Shown piece after piece: positions 5,833 through 8,760 of a stretch of 8,760 bases of DNA. The translations under genes were made by a program, and so were the position numbers. Position 1 is the first letter of the stretch; every line of letters begins with the position of its first letter. This stretch comes from CAYMSA01 sp964392965 (GTDB lineage Bacteria > Actinomycetota > Coriobacteriia > Anaerosomatales > Anaerosomataceae): NCBI GenBank assembly GCA_964392965.1, contig CAYMSA010000070.1:1-8760 (forward strand), read 5' to 3'. Below the pieces are notes generated by a model. The model saw nothing but the letters and a program-made list of their open reading frames with translations, made no database searches and had not been told where the DNA came from.

Positions 5833-6389
5833 CATCCGCACGCTCCTGCGGCCCGGCACGGTCGTCCTCGGCCCGATGGCCGGCGTGACCGAGGCGCCGT
5901 TCCGGGCGATCTGCAAACGCATGGGTGCCGACCTCACCTACACGGAGATGGTGAGCGCCAAGGGCCTTCACTACTCGCCCGACGCCGCCGAGTCCCGCGG
6001 CCTCCTGCGCTTCGCCGCCGAGGAGGTCCCCTGCGGCGTACAGCTCTTCGGCGCCGACCCGGCGATGATGGCCGAGCAGGCCCGCCGGCTCGTCGAGCGC
6101 CACGGCGAGGCGATCGCGCTCATCGACCTCAACATGGGGTGCCCGGTCCCCAAGGTCGTCGGCAAGGGCGAGGGCAGCGCGCTCATGCGCACGCCGGGGC
6201 TCGCCGCCGAGATCGTCCGGGCGATCGTGCGGGCGCTCTCCGCCGGACCACACCACCCCGCAGTGCCGGTGACCGTGAAGTTCCGCGCCGGTTGGGACGC
6301 CTCGTGCGTGAACGCCGTCGACTTCGCGCTCGCCATGGAGGAGGCGGGAGTCGCCGCCCTCACGGTCCACGGCCGCACGCGCGAGCAGT
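5822..6389 (+). CDS. dusB: tRNA-dihydrouridine synthase (DusB/NifR3-like), N-terminal part, cut by assembly gap
   Basis: Reduces specific uridines in tRNA to dihydrouridine using FMN and NADPH. The first 189 residues are visible and cover half of the TIM barrel: GPMAGVTEAPFR (17-28) at the FMN site, TEMVSAKGL (41-49), QLFGADP (74-80), and NMGCPVPK (104-111) with the catalytic general acid Cys107. Lys153 (VKFRAGWD) and His183/Arg185 (VHGRTREQ) are expected FMN contacts. Bacterial family members are about 320-350 aa, so about 130-160 residues are missing. In the given coordinates this frame meets TGA at 6497-6499 just after the gap. That is an artefact of the 100-N filler and not evidence of a true stop. 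The start is ATG 5822, with GGTGG 5 nt upstream, inside the end of the RHH gene; the in-frame GTG at 5813 is an alternative. I assign DusB rather than another Dus from overall resemblance only. Confidence 0.9.
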
Positions 6390-6489
6390 NNNNNNNNNNN
6401 NNNNNNNNNNNNNNNNNNNNNNNNNNNNNNNNNNNNNNNNNNNNNNNNNNNNNNNNNNNNNNNNNNNNNNNNNNNNNNNNNNNNNNNNN
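6390..6489. other. Assembly gap (exactly 100 N)
   Basis: One hundred undetermined bases, the conventional length for a scaffold gap of unknown size. The true distance between flanks is therefore unknown, and reading frames cannot be carried across it. Everything after it could be closer to or farther from the dus gene than the coordinates imply. Confidence 0.98.
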
Positions 6490-6606
6490 GAGCGGGTGAA
6501 CCACGTGCGGAGCTACGCCGAGCTCGACGCCCTGCTCGCCGAGTACGAGGCGTATATCGGCGGCCTCGGCGGGCACGGCGGCGACCGTCAGGACCCCGCC
6601 GATTAG
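6490..6606 (+). CDS. C-terminal fragment of an unidentified protein (possibly the Dus tail)
   Basis: From the gap edge, one forward frame reads 38 residues and stops at TAG 6604-6606: ERVNHVRSYAELDALLAEY, a short helical stretch, then a Gly/Asp-rich end (GGLGGHGGDRQDPAD). The composition and codon pattern (C/G in most third positions) look coding. It is in a different frame from the dus gene, but this is uninformative across a gap of unknown length. It may be the end of that synthase, although I do not see the Arg/Lys-rich helix usual near a Dus C-terminus, or it may be the end of another gene lost in the gap. I do not recognise the family. Confidence 0.5.
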   Translation, partial: ERVNHVRSYAELDALLAEYEAYIGGLGGHGGDRQDPAD

Positions 6607-6671
6607 ACACTCCGCGGCCGTGGTATGTACCCGGGCGACGGTCGTTCGGCTGCTACACACGAGGAGCCCCC

Positions 6672-7739
6672 ATGGACGACGACGCACCGCTCGGCATCGG
6701 TACGCTGGCCATCCCGGCCGGGACGATCGAATGGCTCACCGGAGACGACAACCCGGTCGTGGCGGTGCTCACCCGCCGGGAGCTCCTCGGGGAACCCGAA
6801 TCCCCCGCGCTCACCGCGCTCTGGTCCCGCCGCAACACGTACGACCCGGTGGCCCGGATCCTCGACCTCATGGCCGAGGACGGGTCCTGGGCCCCGCCCG
6901 CACGCGACTACCAGAAGTACGGCGGCTCGCTCTGGCAGCTGCACTTCCTCGGCGAGCTCCACGCGGACGGCGACGACCCGCGCGTCAAGCGCGCCGCCGC
7001 CTACACCTTCTCGCGGCAGCTTGCCGACGGCTCGTGGAGTGCATCGAACGCCAGAGAGTCAGGCTCGATTCCCTGCCTCACCGCCAACGTGGGACGAGCG
7101 CTCGCCCGCCTCGGCTACGCGCGCGACGAGCGGGTCGTCACCGCGCTTGGGTACTGCGTCCGTCTGTACGAATCACTCGGCGCCGTGAACTGCTGGCAGA
7201 GCCACGGCTACCAGCTCAACGGCTACTGCCACATGCTCACGCCCAAGGAGCTCCTCTTCCTCGCCGAGGTGCCACGCGACCTGTGGCCGGAGGGCGCGGG
7301 GGAGCTGCGGGACGCGTGCGTGGCAGCGCTGCGCGACAAACAGGTCTTCCACAGCCTCCCCGCCGAGTACCGCGCGTACGAGCAGGAGTACTGGCAGCTT
7401 CCCGTCGATGAGCGAGAGGGCCTGCGCGAGCGGTTCCTCGCCGCGCACGCACCGCTCGCCTACGGCCCCAAGCCCGGCTGGACGCGCTTCGGCTTCCCGC
7501 TCTCCTACAACTCCGACGCGCTGGAGACGCTTCAGGCGCTCGCACGCATCGGCGAACCGCGACGTCCTGAGTACGAGCCGGCGCTAGAGCTCGTGCGCTC
7601 GGCGGCGGACGGCCAGAGCCGCTGGCTGCTGCGCACGACGCACAACGGCAAGATGCTGGCGGACGTGGAAGCGAAAGGGCAGCCGTCGAAGTGGCTCACG
7701 CTGCGCGCACTCACGGTGCTCGCGCACCTCAGTGGGTGA
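6672..7739 (+). CDS. Alpha/alpha-toroid protein resembling squalene-cyclase/prenyltransferase fold, function unknown
   Basis: A 355-aa cytosolic-looking protein without signal peptide or TM segments. It has short helical repeats punctuated by DGSW motifs: LMAEDGSWAP at 66-75 and RQLADGSWSA at 115-124. These resemble the QW/DGSW turns of terpene-cyclase and prenyltransferase-beta toroids. It lacks the DxDD acid motif of squalene-hopene cyclases, so cyclase activity is not supported. Other marks are WQLHFLGELHADG (88-100), IPCLTANVGRALARLGY (133-149) and a Cys/His-rich segment with Cys174, His178, Cys186 and His187. I recall relatives in anaerobes and Chloroflexota, some mislabelled 'nitrogen fixation protein NifH'; it has nothing in common with nitrogenase reductase. 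ATG 6672 has GAGGAG 5 nt upstream. The last 11 bp overlap the convergent DUF459 gene, leaving no room for a separate terminator. Confidence 0.75.
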   Translation: MDDDAPLGIGTLAIPAGTIEWLTGDDNPVVAVLTRRELLGEPESPALTALWSRRNTYDPVARILDLMAEDGSWAPPARDYQKYGGSLWQLHFLGELHADGDDPRVKRAAAYTFSRQLADGSWSASNARESGSIPCLTANVGRALARLGYARDERVVTALGYCVRLYESLGAVNCWQSHGYQLNGYCHMLTPKELLFLAEVPRDLWPEGAGELRDACVAALRDKQVFHSLPAEYRAYEQEYWQLPVDEREGLRERFLAAHAPLAYGPKPGWTRFGFPLSYNSDALETLQALARIGEPRRPEYEPALELVRSAADGQSRWLLRTTHNGKMLADVEAKGQPSKWLTLRALTVLAHLSG

Positions 7740-8760
7740 TGCCGTAGTCCCGCTCGATCGCATCCATCACGTGATCGGTCAGGCGGTGGGCGCCCAGTAC
7801 CGAGAGATGGATGCCGTCGTCGGCGCGCATGAGCTGCTGCTCCCCGCCCGCGCCGGGCAGGTACGCCGAGTAGCTGCCGTCGGCGGCGCTGAAGAGCGCC
7901 CACGTGTCGAGGTAGATGACGTTCTCGCGGCCCTCGGCCTCGGCGGCGTACACGTCGTCGAGCGTCCTCATCTTGGCCGAGTACGTCTCCGAGCGGGCGA
8001 TCGGCTGCCCGACCCAGTACACGCGGCGTCCGTCGACGGCGAGCATGTCCATCGTGTCGCGGACGCGCTCTGCGTAGACGGCGATCCACTTCTCGCTCCC
8101 GAACTCGAGAACCTCGCCATCGACCTTGATGTCCTGGCCGTCGTTGGCGCCGACCATCAGGATCACGAGATCGGGATCATGCTGCACCAGGAGCTCTCGT
8201 AGATGCGCCGGCCAGTCGAAGAAGTCGGGCCGGGCGAGGCCTGAGGAGAAGCGGAAGTCGTGGACGACCGTCGCCACGCCCGTTTCAGCGAGATCGCTTC
8301 GCAGGTACTTGCCGAACGCCTCGGTCATGGAGTCGCCACTCACGACCACCGTGAGCGGACTCGCGGCCGTCGGCGACGGATTGCGATAGGTGACCCCGGC
8401 CGGCGTCTCGCCGGAGCCGCCGTCTCCGCCCGGCTCCGCGCCCGGCTCCGCGGGCGGCGGCGTCTGCGAGGCGTCGGGCGAACCCGTGGGGGTGACCGAG
8501 CCCGGCGGTGTGCCCGGCCCCTCGGCCACCTCGTCGGGCGTGAGCACCGGAGCGACCGCCTGCTTCAGGCTCTGCGTAAGCCGGTCGATGCCCAGCACGT
8601 GGTTCAGCCACTCGGCGGGCGTGGCCGCAACCACCGCGACGGTCCTCAAGGGGCCGTACTCCATGGCGCGCGCCTGCGAAGCGAGGCGGTCGCCGGTGAG
8701 GACCGCCGAGAGCACGAGGGCGACGATGACGACGATGAGCAGCGCTCGCAGAGGCGGGCG
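7729..8760 (-). CDS. Membrane-anchored DUF459 SGNH/GDSL-fold hydrolase, partial at N-terminus
   Basis: An extracytoplasmic SGNH-fold esterase or acyltransferase-like protein (DUF459, COG2845). The frame is open to the right edge: 15 codons upstream of GTG 8715 read RPPLRALLIVVIVAL, continuing into LSAVLTG, a clear N-terminal TM anchor. The true start is therefore beyond 8760. Numbered from GTG 8715: a Pro/Gly/Thr/Glu-rich linker spans about 65-120, then the hydrolase domain with block I SGDSM (nucleophile Ser129), block III GAND (189-192, Asn191) and block V DGIH (Asp300, His303). These complete the Ser-Asp-His set with the oxyanion Asn. Substrate is unknown. In other genomes relatives often sit beside MBOAT O-acyltransferases that modify surface polysaccharides, so the off-window neighbour would be informative. 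The 3' end overlaps the toroid gene by 11 bp. Confidence 0.87.
   Translation of the reverse strand, partial: RPPLRALLIVVIVALVLSAVLTGDRLASQARAMEYGPLRTVAVVAATPAEWLNHVLGIDRLTQSLKQAVAPVLTPDEVAEGPGTPPGSVTPTGSPDASQTPPPAEPGAEPGGDGGSGETPAGVTYRNPSPTAASPLTVVVSGDSMTEAFGKYLRSDLAETGVATVVHDFRFSSGLARPDFFDWPAHLRELLVQHDPDLVILMVGANDGQDIKVDGEVLEFGSEKWIAVYAERVRDTMDMLAVDGRRVYWVGQPIARSETYSAKMRTLDDVYAAEAEGRENVIYLDTWALFSAADGSYSAYLPGAGGEQQLMRADDGIHLSVLGAHRLTDHVMDAIERDYGITH

Noticed and set aside
6607..6671. Promoter for the toroid gene
   Set aside because: TATGTA near 6617 and TACACA near 6653 resemble -10 boxes, but neither has a -35 at a suitable distance, so I do not list one.
6672..7739. Squalene-hopene cyclase or nitrogenase-related protein
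   Set aside because: There is no DxDD motif, the length is half that of the cyclases, and there is no P-loop or NifH-type cysteine ligand pattern.

Overview
The window is GC-rich bacterial DNA, densely packed with genes that often overlap or sit within about 30 bases of each other. The mix suggests an anaerobic, high-GC Gram-positive of the Actinomycetota (Coriobacteriia-like): a corrinoid-activating ferredoxin/ASKHA protein, a trigger factor with a weak PPIase domain, an archaeal-looking MTA phosphorylase, an SPFH protein paired with an Arc-type regulator, and a DUF459 surface hydrolase. The taxonomy is inferred from gene content and base composition only. A run of exactly 100 N (6390-6489) shows that this is a draft or metagenome assembly with a scaffold gap of unknown true size.

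Left block, minus strand (1-4379). Reading 5'->3' on the minus strand: S-methyl-5'-thioadenosine phosphorylase (4379-3582); a 118-bp gap; trigger factor (3463-2105); 31 bp later a PrsW/YhfC/CPBP-like intramembrane protease (2073-1315); then, overlapping its stop by 11 bp, a RACo-type [2Fe-2S]/ASKHA protein (1325 to beyond the left edge). The last three look like one transcription unit.

Divergent control region (4380-4578). This is the only sizeable non-coding stretch and is AT-rich in its centre. It holds a plausible promoter for each direction, a perfect 8-bp inverted repeat beside the MTA phosphorylase -10, and, on the plus side, a roughly 43-nt leader with two mutually exclusive hairpins. 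One of these would bury the ribosome binding site of the SPFH gene.

Right block, plus strand (4579-7739). A two-TM SPFH/Band 7 protein is followed after 15 bp by a ribbon-helix-helix (Arc/CopG) protein. That gene overlaps by 11 bp a tRNA-dihydrouridine synthase, which is interrupted by the gap. After the gap come a short orphan C-terminus (6490-6606) and then an alpha/alpha-toroid protein of unknown function (6672-7739) carrying DGSW motifs like those of squalene-cyclase/prenyltransferase-fold proteins. At the right edge a DUF459 SGNH-fold surface hydrolase lies convergently on the minus strand, overlaps the toroid gene by 11 bp, and runs off the window.

Most genes are recognisable housekeeping or accessory families. 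The best leads for something little described are the SPFH-RHH pair with its switch-like leader, the orphan toroid protein, and the CXC-tailed MTA phosphorylase. No rRNA, tRNA, CRISPR array, insertion sequence or phage gene was seen.
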